Shown here: positions 15,184 to 23,474 of the stretch, piece by piece | Numbering within the stretch: the stretch's first letter is position 1 | Layout: every line of letters starts with the position of its first letter | Source of the DNA: Elusimicrobiaceae bacterium | Lineage (GTDB): Bacteria > Elusimicrobiota > Elusimicrobia > Elusimicrobiales > Elusimicrobiaceae | Assembly (NCBI GenBank): GCA_017525025.1 | Contig: JAFXUJ010000003.1 | Span: 120,720-184,719 of the forward strand | Direction: 5' to 3' | Length of the DNA stretch: 64,000 nt | Notes under the pieces: model-generated | Told to the model about the DNA's origin: nothing | Database searches by the model: none | The model's input: the letters and a program-made list of their open reading frames with translations, nothing else | Position numbers and translations under genes: made by a program

Positions 15184-16311
15184 TTAATTTTGGGAATAGG
15201 GGTGGTTATATTTCCATACAGTTTCCGCTGTTGTAAGGCGCTGATGGAGTTCACGGAAATAAACAGGGTCCGTTGCCCGGGGTGCAAGATCCAAGATTAC
15301 GCTTGTGGGTAAGGAACGTACTTCTTCGGGCATTACCAAACGGGCTGCTGTATAACCGGCATTATTTGTGAGGGTCGGGTTTATGCCCAAGTCAATGAGG
15401 AACCGGCACTGCTCCCACGTGGGCCGGGGAAGGTCCGCCACGGCATGCAACAAGGAATTCCCCTTTTGATCCCGTAACCAATTGATATTTTTTACATTTT
15501 GAAAGTATGGAGCATATTTATCCGCGGGCCATTTTTTAATCAACACGTGGTAACCGGTTCCGCGGTCTCCCAGTAAAGATAAGTTACCGCCGTTGTTATA
15601 AAACAACTGGAAAGCAAATAAATTGGCCCTGGTTTTGGAGGGGGCCTCATCAGCCACGGCACCTTCTATAAAGTTGAAAAATAGAGGTTGTTTCGTCAAA
15701 GTGTACGGGTCCTTATACACAAGGTTGGGGTTTGCGTTGTATTTGGTAAGCAAGAGCGTCAACAACTGTTCATCCGCCGCATCAAAGTATTTGGAAGCAA
15801 TGGTTTTGTCCGGGAAGTTTTGAGCGGTGTATTGAATAGCTACGTCTTCCAATAAGGCATCTGCGGAAACGTCGTGCTGAATGAGGTATTCAATTAACTT
15901 TTTGGGGTCTTTATAAAGTCTCTCAACGGTTTGGGTAAGCGTCCCTTGCAAGGCATCCGATAAGGAAGACAAGTTATCTTTATACTTATGTTTAAGGAGG
16001 AGGCTATACGCCATGGCCTTTTGTGCTTGTTGGAAAGAGGCCCGATCCTCCGCGTAGATAATACCGGCCGCGGCGGGAGTAACCGACGATATGATAGGCA
16101 ATGCAATGACAGCATGCCGGGAAGCTTCTGCGGCTTGAGTAACAGCGCGTTCCACATCGTGGAGGCTTGTTAAATTTGTCATTTCGCTTCCGGTAAATGC
16201 CTGGACAGTCTGACGGGCACCGGTGAAGGCTCCTCTACTGTTCTGGGCTACTGCCGGAACAGTAAGCAGGGCCAAAATTCCCAAAATGGGAAGTAAGCTG
16301 GTTTGTTTCAT
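15184..16311 (-). CDS. Exported ankyrin-repeat-like protein (paralogue 2)
   Basis: 375 residues, signal peptide to VAQN (about residue 23), and a C-terminal ankyrin-like unit DQKGNSLLHAVAD..QCRFLIDLGINPTLTNNAGYTA (about 285-330). Upstream are degenerate repeats such as IEYLIQHDVSADALL and LLTLLLTKYNANPNLVY. TAGGAG lies about 8 bases before the ATG. A -35/-10 pair and two direct repeats lie farther upstream, so it probably starts its own two-gene operon with the paralogue at 14111. It could be a periplasmic scaffold or a secreted binding protein; nothing here decides. Confidence 0.7.
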   Translation of the reverse strand: MKQTSLLPILGILALLTVPAVAQNSRGAFTGARQTVQAFTGSEMTNLTSLHDVERAVTQAAEASRHAVIALPIISSVTPAAAGIIYAEDRASFQQAQKAMAYSLLLKHKYKDNLSSLSDALQGTLTQTVERLYKDPKKLIEYLIQHDVSADALLEDVAIQYTAQNFPDKTIASKYFDAADEQLLTLLLTKYNANPNLVYKDPYTLTKQPLFFNFIEGAVADEAPSKTRANLFAFQLFYNNGGNLSLLGDRGTGYHVLIKKWPADKYAPYFQNVKNINWLRDQKGNSLLHAVADLPRPTWEQCRFLIDLGINPTLTNNAGYTAARLVMPEEVRSLPTSVILDLAPRATDPVYFRELHQRLTTAETVWKYNHPYSQN

Positions 16312-16352
16312 TTGTGTTCAACTCCTACAAGGTAATATATTCTAGTGTAAAA

Positions 16353-16380
16353 AATATGCGACTCCACCCGCCAGGGTCAA
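16353..16380 (-). promoter_or_regulatory. Possible promoter of the ankyrin pair
   Basis: Reading leftwards, TTGACC (16380-16375) is followed after 16 bases by CATATT (16358-16353). A TACACT nearer the gene (16349-16344) is an alternative -10 but has no matching -35. Confidence 0.35.
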
Positions 16381-16382
16381 AG

Positions 16383-16415
16383 GACCTAGATGCGGGCAGA
16401 AAAAAGACCTAGATG
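16383..16415. repeat. Two direct 10-bp repeats upstream of the ankyrin promoter
   Basis: GACCTAGATG occurs at 16383-16392 and again at 16406-16415, a centre distance of 23 bases, roughly two helical turns. They lie directly upstream of the -35 proposed for the ankyrin pair, a position typical of activator sites. Confidence 0.5.
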
Positions 16416-16435
16416 AAATTGGGCCGAGGGGAATA

Positions 16436-17065
16436 TTAGTTTTCCAAATATACAAGTAAAAATCCTTTTTGCAAGTTGACGGTAAAACGTTTTTTGAGGG
16501 TGACATTGCTAAGTGTTTGGGTGGTCCCCAACGTTAAACGTGCGTTTTGGAGCGGAAATTTTAAGCCGTCCAAGGTAACACCCCGGCATGGAACAAACGG
16601 AAGCAAACTTACGCGTGCCCCGGGGCGCGTATCAAAAGTTTTTTTCTTTGCCAGCGGATAAATCCGCCATCTGTTTCCAACCACGCATAATTCCATTTTG
16701 CGCGCATACGGATACAAAGCCAGCAAATTGCCCAGGGTAAAATCCATTCGTCCGCCGTCAAAACCGACGAGCGTACATTTTTTGCGTTTTTGCGCCACTA
16801 AATAATCAAGCGCTTTTTGTAAATCGGTATTATCTTGGTCGTTTACTAAAATCCATTGGCAGGAGGAAAATTTTTTTCGTGCGCGGGGGGAGACGGAATC
16901 CAAATCTCCGATAATTACATCCGGCACAAGGCCGGCGCGCAAAGCATTATCGGCCCCGCCATCAGCCGCTACTACAAAGTCGGCTTTTAGGGCCAGGGCT
17001 TTTAATTCCGGCACTGAGGGGGTTTGTCCATTACCGATCAGTAATGTGTGATTCAAGCGCTTCAT
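16436..17065 (-). CDS. thiN: Thiamine pyrophosphokinase
   Basis: 209 residues with the family motifs in order: ADGGADNAL (about 34-42), PDVIIGDLDS (48-57), and NDQDNTDLQKAL (about 74-85), the Asp-rich sites for Mg-ATP and thiamine. The enzyme converts thiamine directly to thiamine diphosphate in the cytoplasm, as expected for an organism that salvages vitamin B1. GGAGAAACC precedes the ATG. The start lies 35 bases inside the 3' end of the symporter gene, so the two are cotranscribed and coupled. No TPP riboswitch is recognisable upstream. Confidence 0.9.
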   Translation of the reverse strand: MKRLNHTLLIGNGQTPSVPELKALALKADFVVAADGGADNALRAGLVPDVIIGDLDSVSPRARKKFSSCQWILVNDQDNTDLQKALDYLVAQKRKKCTLVGFDGGRMDFTLGNLLALYPYARKMELCVVGNRWRIYPLAKKKTFDTRPGARVSLLPFVPCRGVTLDGLKFPLQNARLTLGTTQTLSNVTLKKRFTVNLQKGFLLVYLEN

Positions 17066-18449
17066 GGTTTCTCCTGCCGATTAACAAAATAATTATACTG
17101 GTTATAAGCCCTATATAAAAAGGTTCTATCAATCCGTGGGGGGCGAATTTCCACCACGCTGTCATAACAAAGGCACTGGTGAGGGAAGAAATCACAAATA
17201 GATTATCGCTGATACGCCCGGGGCGGATGTATCCTAACAAAATAGGGACCAGCAAACAGGCTGAATAATATGATCCCAGCACTAACCAAATTCTTTTGAA
17301 ACTTTCGTCAAAAAATTGTGCCAGTAGAATAGAAATTGCACCTACGGCAAAAATGGCTATCCGGTTGGAAAGTACTACGTTTTGAAAGCGCGTACGCAGC
17401 ATGTCAAAACTGAGGGTGTTGGAAGCAATAAATAAAAATGAATTAAGCGTGGATAAAATAATTGCCAAAATACCGGCCACAAAAAACCCGCGTAACCCAT
17501 TCGGTAAAAGTTGTATAGCATAGAAAAAATACGCTTGTCCCGGTTCTGCCTTCGGGAGTACCGCGCGCGCGTATAAGGCCCCGGTTGTGGTGCAAATGTC
17601 AAAACAAAACCAAATAAATGTAGAAATTAAAATACCGGTTTTAACGACATGCGGGCTTTTGGCTGCAAAACAACGCTGGTAGAAGCTGGGGTCAATCAGC
17701 GTAGTCAGGGCAATAAAACCCCACACCAACGTATTCAACCACGAATTTCCGCCCGTTACGGAAAAGTGAGAGGCGGGCAAATGCGCTTTTAAAAAAGACA
17801 GGCCGCCAAAATTATACACGGAAAAAATAACCACTAATAATACCGCGCTGCACATGACAAAAAATTGCACTAAGTCCGAAAATACCACCGAGCGAAACCC
17901 GCCCCACGCTGTATACAAACACGTAAGCAAAGTCCCGCAGATCATGCCCAGCAATATGTCCATACCAAAGACCATGTGTAAAAACATTCCCAGGCTTAGC
18001 ACATAAGCGACCGGAGTGATATATAAAAATGTAAAAAAAGCGGCTACCTTGGCTGATTTAGGGCCAAACATCTGAGAAGTTAAATCCGGCAGCGTCATGG
18101 AGTGGTATCGGGCAATTTTATTGGAGATAAAAAAGGCAAAAATAAGATACGCAATATACCAAAAAACGCCTTGCGTAACAAAATTGTAGATACCATCATT
18201 AAAAGTAATTTCACTAATGCCGAAAATGCCCCCATACCACGTGGCGACTAATGTGGCTACAAATAACGGTAAGGTCAGTTGTCGGCCCATGAGCAAATAG
18301 TCCAGCGGCGTCATGGATGTTTGCGCCCCCCGGTTTTTAAGACGCAGATGTCCATATAGTGCGGCCAGTACCGTAGACAACAAAATTACGGTAAATATGC
18401 ACCAATCCCATCCTTTTAAATAAGAAAATACATTTAATTGTGTTTGCAT
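17031..18449 (-). CDS. Sodium:solute symporter family (SSS) transporter
   Basis: About 472 residues with 12-13 membrane helices, in SSS (SLC5/PanF-like) order. Recognisable parts are the TM2-3 region GRQLTLPLFVATLVATWYGG and GGFRSVVFSDLVQFFVM, the typical Na+-site-like helix. I set the start at MQTQLNVF (18449) because the longer frame runs into a hairpin. The substrate is not readable from sequence. The 35-base overlap with thiN makes a thiamine carrier plausible: SSS members (ThiV type) have been proposed for thiamine before. Pantothenate, proline or sugar are alternatives. Confidence 0.8.
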   Translation of the reverse strand: MQTQLNVFSYLKGWDWCIFTVILLSTVLAALYGHLRLKNRGAQTSMTPLDYLLMGRQLTLPLFVATLVATWYGGIFGISEITFNDGIYNFVTQGVFWYIAYLIFAFFISNKIARYHSMTLPDLTSQMFGPKSAKVAAFFTFLYITPVAYVLSLGMFLHMVFGMDILLGMICGTLLTCLYTAWGGFRSVVFSDLVQFFVMCSAVLLVVIFSVYNFGGLSFLKAHLPASHFSVTGGNSWLNTLVWGFIALTTLIDPSFYQRCFAAKSPHVVKTGILISTFIWFCFDICTTTGALYARAVLPKAEPGQAYFFYAIQLLPNGLRGFFVAGILAIILSTLNSFLFIASNTLSFDMLRTRFQNVVLSNRIAIFAVGAISILLAQFFDESFKRIWLVLGSYYSACLLVPILLGYIRPGRISDNLFVISSLTSAFVMTAWWKFAPHGLIEPFYIGLITSIIILLIGRRNHEALESHITDR

Positions 18450-18456
18450 ACTCACA

Positions 18457-18497
18457 GGAAAACAGCCCTTTGGATGTTCCAAGGGCTGTTTTTATTT
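18457..18497. terminator. Hairpin between the YfcC-type and symporter genes
   Basis: The perfect stem AACAGCCCTT/AAGGGCTGTT has a 10-base loop. T-runs exist on both sides but are better on the plus strand. It ends only 11 bases before the symporter ATG, leaving no room for a conventional leader. Confidence 0.6.
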
Positions 18498-18519
18498 TAC
18501 TAAATAACGAGAGACACCG

Positions 18520-19989
18520 TTATTGCCACTTCATTAAATACGGCGGAATCAGTAGCGCAAACGATAGCAAATACATCACAATTAACAGCGGCAACATCCA
18601 TTTCAACCATTTAGGATACGCAATGCGCGCAAAACCGATAGCGGCAATGGTTACCGGATCGGTCGGGATGACCATGTTCATCCAGCTGCCGCCCAGTTGG
18701 AAAGCGAGCACCATGGTTTGGCGCGTAATGCCGATGAGGTCAGCCAAAGGCGCCAAAATCGGCATCGTCAGCACGGCTTTACTGGAACCGGACGGGATAA
18801 AGAAATCAATGACCGTTTGCAACATCATGGCCGCCCACGAAGCACAAACCGGATGCAAGTGTTTAATCGCGCTGGACATCCACTCCAATAGCGTATCCAA
18901 GATGTGCCCGTTATTAGCTACAATTACAATGGCTTGTGCAAAGCACAATAACATGGCAATTTCCGCCATGCTCCGTACCCCGTCAAAGAAAGCATCTGTA
19001 AATTGTTGCATTTTCATCTTGCCTAAAAATCCGCATACGAACCCGACACCCAAAAACAACGCTGCAATTTCCGTAATATACCAGCCGGAATTTTCCAGTT
19101 TGAGCATGGTGATTAAATCCAACCCCCACCGGCGGTTGATGAAGGCACACAATTGCGGTTTTAACACGCCGAGAATAAGCCCAATCATTCCCAAACCAAA
19201 GGCAAGTAATACTAATTTTTGCCGGCGCGTCATGTGTGTTTCGGCTTGGTTGAGTTTTAATTCTTTGCGTTTTTCAAGGTCAAATTCATACGTTAAGCTT
19301 TTTTCCGGATTTTTGCGAATCCGGCGGGCATACAAGGCTAACCACGTAATAACAACCGTGGTGCAGATGGCCCAAATGATGAGGCGGTAGCCCAAGCCGG
19401 AATAAAGTTGTACTTCTGCGATTGTTTGCGCAATGCCGACTGTAAACGGGTTGGTAAATGCAGCCGCAAAACCGACTCCCGCCCCAATAAACGGTATGGC
19501 CGTTCCCAGAGCAGAATCATATCCCAGAGATAAAGCCAGCGGAATAAAGATCGGAACGAATATTAAGGCTTCTTCGCACATACCAAAGGTGGCCCCGCAA
19601 AGGGAAAATACAATAATTCCCAATGGAATGAATAAGAACCGTAAATGCGGGTTATGTTTAAAGAAGTTGCTGACACTGTGAATACCCGCGGCAATCGCTC
19701 CGGTTTTTTCTATGACGTTTAAAACGCCACCGATAATTAAGAGGAAAATGATAACTTCTGCCGTTTTGGATATGCCATGTACAGGGGCTTTAAGAAGATC
19801 AAAGATTCCTTGCGGGGCAGCTTCTACCGCGTGATACGTGCCGGCGACTACCACTAAGCGGCCGTCTTTATCTTCTACCCGGTCATAAGAACCGGCGGGG
19901 ACAATCCAGGTAAGTGCAGCTACAATCGCCAAAATGGATAAAATAATGGCGAAGGTGTTTAGTTTGATTTTTGATAAGATTCTAGACAT
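18520..19989 (-). CDS. YfcC-family basic amino acid/C4-dicarboxylate-type carrier
   Basis: 489 residues with about 12 membrane segments, resembling the YfcC/ArgD-antiporter group. The N-terminal ALTWIVPAGSYDR is the hallmark WxxPAGxY motif. GATFGMCEEALIF and the later SSIFIPSGSSKA-like stretch (DFFIPSGSSKAVLTMPI) form the two substrate hairpins. These carriers move amino acids or dicarboxylates; the substrate is undetermined. AAGGAAAAAGGA directly precedes the ATG. A hairpin follows the gene. Confidence 0.85.
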   Translation of the reverse strand: MSRILSKIKLNTFAIILSILAIVAALTWIVPAGSYDRVEDKDGRLVVVAGTYHAVEAAPQGIFDLLKAPVHGISKTAEVIIFLLIIGGVLNVIEKTGAIAAGIHSVSNFFKHNPHLRFLFIPLGIIVFSLCGATFGMCEEALIFVPIFIPLALSLGYDSALGTAIPFIGAGVGFAAAFTNPFTVGIAQTIAEVQLYSGLGYRLIIWAICTTVVITWLALYARRIRKNPEKSLTYEFDLEKRKELKLNQAETHMTRRQKLVLLAFGLGMIGLILGVLKPQLCAFINRRWGLDLITMLKLENSGWYITEIAALFLGVGFVCGFLGKMKMQQFTDAFFDGVRSMAEIAMLLCFAQAIVIVANNGHILDTLLEWMSSAIKHLHPVCASWAAMMLQTVIDFFIPSGSSKAVLTMPILAPLADLIGITRQTMVLAFQLGGSWMNMVIPTDPVTIAAIGFARIAYPKWLKWMLPLLIVMYLLSFALLIPPYLMKWQ

Positions 19990-20092
19990 TCCTTTTTCCT
20001 TAATAAAATAAGTTGCAACAACTATATATTGTACTAAATACGTACTTAATACAACGATATTTTTTTACTGTCCGCCCGGACGCATTATTTTA

Positions 20093-20098
20093 TATACT
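20093..20098 (+). promoter_or_regulatory. -10 element 6 bases before rsmI ATG (leaderless start)
   Basis: TATACT ends 6 bases before ATG 20105, with no Shine-Dalgarno between. TGTCCG 18 bases further upstream could be a weak -35. Confidence 0.6.
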
Positions 20099-20104
20099 CT
20101 AACT

Positions 20105-20812
20105 ATGCTTTATATGGTGCCTACGCCGCTTGGCAATTTGCAAGACATTACGTTACGCGCTTTGGATGTACTCAAAAGTGCGGACGTTATTTTGTGTGAG
20201 GATACCCGTCGTACACAAGGGTTGTTGGCGCATTTCGGCATTTCCAAGCCGACGATTCGTTACAACGAGCATGATGAGCGATCCGTTAAGCATTGCTTGG
20301 AAATATTACAAAGCGGCAAAACAGCTGCGCTGGTGTCCGATTGCGGTACGCCGTGTATTTCGGACCCGGGGTGGAAATTAGTGCGCGAAGCTGTACAAGC
20401 CGGGATCAAAACATCATCTCTGCCGGGGCCCAGTGCGGTAGCGTGTGCTTTGGCGGGCGCCGGTATTACGGGGGGGGCTTTTACGTTTTTAGGGTTTTTG
20501 CCACGCAAACCGGGCAAAGCCGCCAAAGTAATTGCCGCTGCGTATGAGCAAAATATTCCGGTTGTGTTATATGAATCCCCGTACCGAGTGCTTAAAATGC
20601 TAGAATTGATTGCCAAAACGTTAGGGGAAGATACCCCTGTTGTTGTGGCGCGGGAACTTTCCAAAGTGTATGAAGAATGGCTCCGCGGATCGGTGGGAGA
20701 AGTAGCGAGAATATTGTCTGCCCGTTCCAAAGTACAGGGCGAATTTGTTTTAATTATAGATAGACCTAATACGCAAGCGGCGCAGGAAGATGAATCAAAC
20801 TCGTATTTTTAA
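20105..20812 (+). CDS. rsmI: 16S rRNA (cytidine1402-2'-O)-methyltransferase RsmI
   Basis: 235 residues of the tetrapyrrole-methylase fold. Diagnostic pieces are MVPTPLGNLQDITLRAL at the N-terminus, CEDTRRTQGLL, SDCGTPCISDPGW, and LPGPSAVACALAGAG, the SAM-binding GPS loop. RsmI 2'-O-methylates C1402 in the decoding centre. At 235 residues it lacks the C-terminal extension of many homologues (about 280 residues in E. coli). Its ATG follows a -10 box by 6 bases without a ribosome site. tsaC starts 23 bases inside its 3' end, so a leaderless mRNA would also carry tsaC and perhaps the kinase. Confidence 0.93.
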   Translation: MLYMVPTPLGNLQDITLRALDVLKSADVILCEDTRRTQGLLAHFGISKPTIRYNEHDERSVKHCLEILQSGKTAALVSDCGTPCISDPGWKLVREAVQAGIKTSSLPGPSAVACALAGAGITGGAFTFLGFLPRKPGKAAKVIAAAYEQNIPVVLYESPYRVLKMLELIAKTLGEDTPVVVARELSKVYEEWLRGSVGEVARILSARSKVQGEFVLIIDRPNTQAAQEDESNSYF

Positions 20813-21422
20813 TTTAGCCGATATCACGGCGCAAGAACTAACCGAATTGGCGCATGCCCTAGACAAAGGAGCTGTGGCGGCCTTGCCTACGGACACGGTT
20901 TACGGTTTGGCTACCGGTGCTTATTGCGAAGAAGGTATCCAACGGATCTATCGCCTTAAGAACCGCCCGGCTACAAGTCCGTTACAGCTTTTGGCGGCCA
21001 GTACGGAGCAGGCACATGAAATCGCGCAGTTTTCACCGGAGGCTGAAAAGTTAGCCCGCCGTTTTTGGCCGGGGGCACTAACCATGGTACTTCCGCCTAC
21101 GGTGCGGGGGCAGGCACTTACCCGTGGGTTTGCCGGATTGGGGATCCGGGTGCCGGGATATCAATTTTTGCAGCGACTGTTGAAAGAAATGTCCGGCGTG
21201 TTAGCCAGTACAAGTGCTAACGTCCATGGACAAAAAGTGATAACACAAGAAGAAATTTTGTTAGATACTTTTAACGGACAAGTGGATTACTTGATAAAAA
21301 CCGGTACGCTTAGTCCGGTTGCTTCCAGCGTGGTAGATTTAACGGGTTGCCCGCGGTTACTGCGGGAAGAAGCTATTTCCCGCGTTGCTTTGGAAGGACT
21401 GTTGGGCAAGCGGTTGGATTAA
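20790..21422 (+). CDS. tsaC: L-threonylcarbamoyladenylate synthase (TsaC/Sua5, YrdC domain)
   Basis: 210 residues forming one YrdC domain without the C-terminal Sua5 extension, so TsaC type. Motifs are AALPTDTVYGLA (about 31-42), the basic substrate-binding RIYRLKNRPATSPLQLL, WPGALTMVL, and SGVLASTSANVHG. It makes threonylcarbamoyl-AMP from Thr, bicarbonate and ATP, the first step of t6A37; TsaB and TsaE at 10.9-12.1 kb act next. It overlaps rsmI by 23 bases. GCAGGAAG at 20785-20792 overlaps its start and may provide ribosome binding. Confidence 0.93.
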   Translation: MNQTRIFNLADITAQELTELAHALDKGAVAALPTDTVYGLATGAYCEEGIQRIYRLKNRPATSPLQLLAASTEQAHEIAQFSPEAEKLARRFWPGALTMVLPPTVRGQALTRGFAGLGIRVPGYQFLQRLLKEMSGVLASTSANVHGQKVITQEEILLDTFNGQVDYLIKTGTLSPVASSVVDLTGCPRLLREEAISRVALEGLLGKRLD

Positions 21423-21442
21423 ACTAAATAGAGAGGTAATAT

Positions 21443-22417
21443 ATGCCGTGGCAACAATTTGTGGTATACGCAATCGTAGCGGCAGCGGGGTTTTCGCTGC
21501 TAACGTATTGGATAACTAAAAAATTTGTTTTAAGAAAAATGAACCGCACCATCATGAAAGCGGAGCATAATTATCAGCAGCAAATTTCCTCTTTACAACA
21601 ACAACTTTCCGGGAAAGTGAACATGTTGGAAGGAATGGTAAATAAATTGCGTTTGTCCAATCAGGAACTTACCCGCCTTAATGAAATCCGTTCTAAATTT
21701 ATGTCCGTGGTCGCGCATGATCTGCGCCAACCGCTTTCTTCCATTCAAGGTTTTGCCTCCATTTTAATGATGGATAGCCCGCAAGGAGGCGGTAATAACG
21801 ACCAAATCGCCCTTAACAATATTTTAAAAGCAACGGACAATATGAATATGTTAATGGCGGACCTGATGGATATATCCATGATTGAATCAGGCCGTTTTAA
21901 AGTGGATGGTCAACCATTTAGTTTTAATGCGCTCGTTAACGATGTCGTTACCTTGCAGGCGGTGAACGCTCAAAAGAAAGGTATTTTCTTGCAAAAGTAT
22001 GATTGCCCGACGGATATTACGGTGCTAGCAGATCGGTTCCGTATTTCACAAGTGATCAATAATTTAATCGGTAATGCCCTTAAATTTGCTCCGCAAGGCG
22101 GGCGGGTGGAAGTCAGTTTTTATAAAGAAGGGGATCACGTTACCTGTAAGATTGCCGATAATGGTCCGGGCATTTTACATACAGAAAAAGAAAAGATTTT
22201 TCAAAAATTTCACCAATCGGATAACGACCGCAATCTCAAAAAGCAAGGTTGGGGATTAGGTTTAGCTATTGCCCAAGAAATTGTGCTGGCCCATGGGGGG
22301 GAAATCGGCGTAGAGAGTGCGGGTCTCGGTCAAGGGGCGATGTTCTGGTTTAAATTACCGCAGCACCCGGCTGTTCCGCTTAAACGCCCGGACGCATCTG
22401 TCTTACAAAATAAATAA
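21443..22417 (+). CDS. Membrane sensor histidine kinase
   Basis: 324 residues: one N-terminal membrane helix (about 7-25), a coiled-coil stretch (35-80, QQQISSLQQQLSG..LRLSNQELTRLNE), then the HisKA box with His92 in VVAHDLRQPLSS, the N-box NNLIGNALKFAP, and the G boxes DNGPGI and GWGLGLAIAQEIV. No periplasmic sensor domain fits between start and helix, so the signal is intramembrane or cytoplasmic. No response regulator is adjacent, so it is an orphan kinase. GAGAGG 8 bases before ATG supports the start. It lies 20 bases after tsaC and before a strong terminator. Confidence 0.9.
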   Translation: MPWQQFVVYAIVAAAGFSLLTYWITKKFVLRKMNRTIMKAEHNYQQQISSLQQQLSGKVNMLEGMVNKLRLSNQELTRLNEIRSKFMSVVAHDLRQPLSSIQGFASILMMDSPQGGGNNDQIALNNILKATDNMNMLMADLMDISMIESGRFKVDGQPFSFNALVNDVVTLQAVNAQKKGIFLQKYDCPTDITVLADRFRISQVINNLIGNALKFAPQGGRVEVSFYKEGDHVTCKIADNGPGILHTEKEKIFQKFHQSDNDRNLKKQGWGLGLAIAQEIVLAHGGEIGVESAGLGQGAMFWFKLPQHPAVPLKRPDASVLQNK

Positions 22418-22451
22418 AATATCCCCCGGCAAAAGCCGGGGGATATTTTTT
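22416..22451. terminator. Bidirectional terminator of the kinase gene and RNase P RNA
   Basis: The long perfect stem AAAATATCCCCCGGC/GCCGGGGGATATTTT has a 4-base loop. It lies one base after the kinase stop and ends about 5 bases from the 3' end of the convergent RNase P RNA. Confidence 0.85.
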
Positions 22452-22455
22452 GATA

Positions 22456-22781
22456 AGCGGCCCATACCCCAGATTCTGTCAGCCCTTGCGGGCCGGATAA
22501 CCATTACTCTAAGCGGCCTACTTGGTTACGAACGCGGGCAGCGTATGAACCGGCTTGGCCTTGCTCCATGCGGGGTTTGCCTTGCCGCGTTTGTTGCCAA
22601 ACGCGCGGTGCGCTCTTACCGCACCTTTTCACCCTTACCCTTGCGGGCGGTTTATTTTCTGCGGCACTTTCCGTCCGGCGGGATTTTAGCCCCGTCAGCC
22701 CACTCTTTCGGGTGGCGCATTGCCGTGCGGAGTCCGGAAGTTCCTCCCCCGGCAAGCCGGAGGCGGTTATCTGGGCCGTCT
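22456..22781 (-). ncRNA. rnpB: RNase P RNA component (M1-like)
   Basis: The minus strand contains the conserved core of bacterial RNase P RNA: GAGGAACTTCCGGACTCC near the 5' end, AGGGTGAAAAGGTGCGGTAAG with GAGCGCACCG in the middle, and GACAGAATCTGG near the 3' end. The ends pair as P1 (CGGCCCA at 22778-22772 with TGGGCCG at 22464-22458). At about 325 nt it is slightly shorter than E. coli M1. It cleaves tRNA precursors with RnpA, whose gene is not in the window. End positions are accurate to only a few bases. Confidence 0.92.
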
Positions 22782-22798
22782 TATTAAATTGTACCAAA

Positions 22799-23359
22799 TT
22801 AAAAATCGCCAAATAAGTCCGGTTGGTTGGTTCGTTTTTTAGGTAAGGATGTTTTACGCACCACCGGCTTGATTTCCACCCCATTAACCTGCTTGGTTGT
22901 AGCGGGAGCGGAGACAATTTCTTCATCTTCCGGCAAGTGTTCAATAGGGTTGAACCCCAACGATTGTTTGGCATCCATGGCCTTGTTGGCCAAGGCGTCG
23001 GGGGCTTTGTTAAATTCCCGTAAAACATGTTTAATATGAATTGTAAACGAAGCTGCCAGGCGGCGGATTATTTGCATGCGAGAGGCTAAGTCCGGGTTTT
23101 TGATTTTATATTCCCCTAAAAATTGTTTTACCAGCAGTAAAGAGTCGGATTCTATAAAGAGTTCCGTAGCTTTTAACTCTTTGGCTTTAATAAGGGCTAA
23201 TTTCAGGGCGGTGTATTCGGCCTGATTGTTGGTGCAATGCGCCATAAAATGGCCTTCTTGCGAGAGGACTTTTCCTTCCAAATTACAAATGACGTACGCT
23301 GCCGCCCCGGGGCCGGGGTTTCCGCGCGAACCGCCGTCTATATTAATTTTTACTTGCAT
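22799..23359 (-). CDS. RNase HI-family protein with C-terminal extension
   Basis: 186 residues. The first about 130 form an RNase H fold: NIDGGSRGNPGPGA (Asp8), NNQAEYTAL (Glu), IESDSLLLVKQ (Asp), and EFNKAPDALAN (last acidic ligand). This is the RnhA-like group related to plant/archaeal RNase HI that degrades RNA-DNA hybrids. The remaining about 55 residues are polar, ending QPDLFGDF, an octamer that looks like a short docking peptide such as a clamp-binding motif (QxxLF-type); that reading is inference. It lies upstream of rnpB on the same strand. Confidence 0.85.
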   Translation of the reverse strand: MQVKINIDGGSRGNPGPGAAAYVICNLEGKVLSQEGHFMAHCTNNQAEYTALKLALIKAKELKATELFIESDSLLLVKQFLGEYKIKNPDLASRMQIIRRLAASFTIHIKHVLREFNKAPDALANKAMDAKQSLGFNPIEHLPEDEEIVSAPATTKQVNGVEIKPVVRKTSLPKKRTNQPDLFGDF

Positions 23360-23402
23360 GAGACTATTGTAGCAAATTTGTACGGTGCTTTTGTGTTGAG
23401 GG

Positions 23403-23432
23403 TTGTCATCCGGCGGCTTGTTTTTGTATACT
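23403..23432 (+). promoter_or_regulatory. Promoter of pilin 3
   Basis: TTGTCA (23403-23408) and TATACT (23427-23432) are 18 bases apart, about 42 bases before the ATG. Confidence 0.7.
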
Positions 23433-23474
23433 TTTCGGGTATAAAGACAAGTTGGTTAAATACCGGGAGTGTTT

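Noticed and set aside
18450..18482. TPP riboswitch before the symporter-thiN pair
   Set aside because: No CUGAGA or other thi-box core is visible, and the space before the start is taken by a hairpin.
18440..19390. 316-codon open frame opposite the YfcC-type gene
   Set aside because: It is antisense to a well recognised transporter, has no ribosome site and its product has no sensible composition.
22317..23028. Several ORFs of 80-175 codons over 22.3-23.0 kb
   Set aside because: They cross the RNase P RNA or overlap the kinase and RNase H genes in other frames.
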